Origin: Christensenella sp. UBA4247
GTDB lineage: Bacteria > Bacillota > Clostridia > Christensenellales > CAG-1252
Assembly: GCA_002395405.1 (NCBI GenBank)
Contig: DGWX01000029.1
Span: 1-6,445, forward strand
DNA: 6,445 nucleotides
Direction of reading: 5' to 3'
The notes under the pieces are model-generated. The model had not been told where the DNA came from. It made no database searches and saw nothing but the letters and a program-made list of their open reading frames with translations. This document shows, piece by piece, positions 5,156-6,445 of this stretch; position 1 is the stretch's first letter; every line of letters begins with the position of its first letter. The translations under genes were made by a program, and so were the position numbers.

Positions 5156-5594
5156 TGATCACGATTTTATCCTCCTTTACCCCGAGATAGGAAAGCGTAA
5201 GGTCGAAGGCTTTCGAAAGATCGGCTTTTTCCGCGCTGAGAAACACCATTCTTACGTTTTCACTCTCTCCGAGTATTACTTTTACCCCCGCGCTGTTCAG
5301 ACCTTTTTCGCGAAAGACAGCCGTTAAGGATTCGGACAAGACGGACTGTTTGTCCTCTTTGATAATTTGTATGAAGGCAGGATCGCTTTCATAACTTGCG
5401 GATGAAAAATTAAAAAATCCTTTTACGTCGAATTTTGTATGAAGTAGCGTAGGGATCGGCAAAAGAACGACGTAAACGACCATTAAAGAAATAACGCCTT
5501 TTACGTATTTTGCCGTTTGACCTTCGGGAAGCATAATTTCCGCCAAAGTTACCGTTAAAACCATTCCCACGATACTGAGGATCCAACCGCTCAT
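5139..5594 (-). CDS. spoIIIAF: Stage III sporulation protein AF
   Basis: SpoIIIAF is a membrane component of the SpoIIIA channel with a soluble ring-building-like domain. From the chosen ATG it is 151 residues. It has two membrane segments (about 3-20 and 33-52) linked by the family signature LPEGQTAKYVK (22-32), then a linker (53-80) and a C-terminal alpha/beta domain (about 83-148, including GVKVILGE at 103-110, VRMVFLS at 114-120 and KIVINEIY at 143-150). The ATG at 5594 overlaps the spoIIIAE stop as ATGA and has a GGGGGT motif just upstream. A TTG six codons earlier would lie inside spoIIIAE and add MQRGGN, which is less likely. The protein is shorter than B. subtilis SpoIIIAF (about 206). 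Confidence 0.9.
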   Translation of the reverse strand: MSGWILSIVGMVLTVTLAEIMLPEGQTAKYVKGVISLMVVYVVLLPIPTLLHTKFDVKGFFNFSSASYESDPAFIQIIKEDKQSVLSESLTAVFREKGLNSAGVKVILGESENVRMVFLSAEKADLSKAFDLTLSYLGVKEDKIVINEIYT

Positions 5595-6445
5595 ATTACC
5601 CCCACGTTGCAAGTTACGACGACCAAAAGTAATGACACGATCAATACAAAGCCGGTTCCGACGAGCGCCGTTATCAAAATTTTCGTGCTGTTCGATACGG
5701 AATAAAGAAAATCCGAGATCCGCTTATCTCCGATCGGCTGCACGAAAGAAGCCACGATCTTCAAAGCGAAAGTTAAAACAACGATATCCAATATCGGTTT
5801 TAAGACGATCAAAAGGACGTACACGATCCCAACGACCCCGATCGCGTTTTTGATCAAAACGCAGCCGGCGCTGATCAAATCGAATCCTTGCGAAAGATAT
5901 CCGCCGAGGATGGGAACGTAACTTGAAACGACGAACTTTGCGGCTTTGATACTAACACCATCCACCATGCCTCCGGAGATCCCCGCAACAGTCAAGTAGG
6001 TAATAAACAGCCCGAACACGGTTGAAATGATAAAAGAAGAAGCATAGCGGATCGCGGACTGGATTTTATCCATTTTAACGGTTTCCGAAAGGTGCCCGAT
6101 CAAGCAAAAGGATATACTTGCCGTAAAAAGAGGCAAAATCACGCTTCCGATGATCTTGCCTATCAAAGCGCAAAAAAAGGCAAGTTGCGGCTTATATAGC
6201 GAAGAAGAAACCGCGCCGCCGAGCGCACTCATCAAGGTTACGAGGGGCGGGAATACTTTTTCCGTAAGAGACGTCAATCGACCGATAGCTTCCGCGCTTT
6301 CGGAAACGACGGAAGCGATCTTGACCATTACAACCGTAACGACGAGAGCATATATGACATAGTGAACGATTTCGATCGTTTGCTTTTTCAAAAAGCCTGA
6401 CGTCAAACCGGATAATATGCTGCTGGCAACGGATAAGATCATAAC
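5591..6445 (-). CDS. spoIIIAE: Stage III sporulation protein AE, N-terminus cut by right window edge
   Basis: SpoIIIAE is a polytopic membrane protein of the SpoIIIA complex in the mother-cell membrane around the forespore. About 284 codons are visible, and the full protein is usually near 390-400. The frame is open to the edge, so the ATG at 6442 is internal and not the start. Membrane segments are evident around visible residues 25-47, 86-118 (probably two), 135-157, 197-236 (two) and 254-276, numbered from that Met. The family motif VPILGGYLSQGFDLISAG (176-193) followed by LIKNAIG (196-202) supports the call, as does FPPLVTLMSALGG (64-76). The stop overlaps the spoIIIAF start by ATGA. The earlier genes spoIIIAA-AD should lie to the right of the window. 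Confidence 0.92.
   Translation of the reverse strand, partial: VMILSVASSILSGLTSGFLKKQTIEIVHYVIYALVVTVVMVKIASVVSESAEAIGRLTSLTEKVFPPLVTLMSALGGAVSSSLYKPQLAFFCALIGKIIGSVILPLFTASISFCLIGHLSETVKMDKIQSAIRYASSFIISTVFGLFITYLTVAGISGGMVDGVSIKAAKFVVSSYVPILGGYLSQGFDLISAGCVLIKNAIGVVGIVYVLLIVLKPILDIVVLTFALKIVASFVQPIGDKRISDFLYSVSNSTKILITALVGTGFVLIVSLLLVVVTCNVGVI

Noticed and set aside
1..6445. CRISPR arrays, insertion sequences, tRNA/rRNA genes or signs of horizontal transfer
   Set aside because: I saw no spaced direct repeats, transposase-like frames, terminal repeats or tRNA/rRNA-like sequence; gene order is the conserved Firmicutes core arrangement.

Overview
The window is a compact chromosomal segment from an endospore-forming Firmicute, most likely a member of Clostridia and possibly an uncultured one. 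The evidence is the spoIIIA sporulation genes followed by the asp23/nusB/folD/xseA/xseB/ispA block. The same two blocks sit next to each other in Bacillus subtilis, where accB-accC lie between them. Every gene I can support is on the minus strand, so transcription runs from the right edge to the left edge.

Right part (about 4201-6445): the 3' half of the spoIIIA operon, in the order spoIIIAE (cut by the right edge), spoIIIAF, spoIIIAG, spoIIIAH. These genes encode parts of the mother cell-forespore channel (the 'feeding tube' or Q-A complex). AF, AG and AH are all clearly shorter than their B. subtilis counterparts. AG has almost none of the large insertion that usually interrupts its ring-building domain. 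The operon ends in a strong rho-independent terminator (4201-4228).

Middle (about 235-4165): a second transcription unit starts at a near-consensus sigma-A promoter (4137-4165). It reads an Asp23/Gls24-family protein, nusB, folD, xseA, xseB and ispA. The genes are tightly packed: after the 2-bp gap between asp23 and nusB, the remaining junctions overlap by 17, 11, 11 and 8 nt. The unit combines envelope and stable-RNA functions (Asp23, NusB), one-carbon folate metabolism (FolD), exonuclease VII (XseA and XseB) and prenyl diphosphate synthesis (IspA). accB and accC are absent from the expected position upstream of asp23.

Left part (1-234): non-coding. After the ispA stop there is a weak terminator-like hairpin with a T7 run, a larger stem-loop, then a promoter-like element (117-148), and then about 113 nt of apparently structured RNA sequence running off the left edge. 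In several Firmicutes the slot directly downstream of ispA and upstream of oapA/dxs holds OLE RNA, a large (about 600 nt), highly conserved non-coding RNA. The position, the lack of a convincing ORF, visible helices and my recollection of conserved stretches make the 5' end of an OLE RNA my best interpretation. I could not run an alignment. This is the most interesting part of the window.
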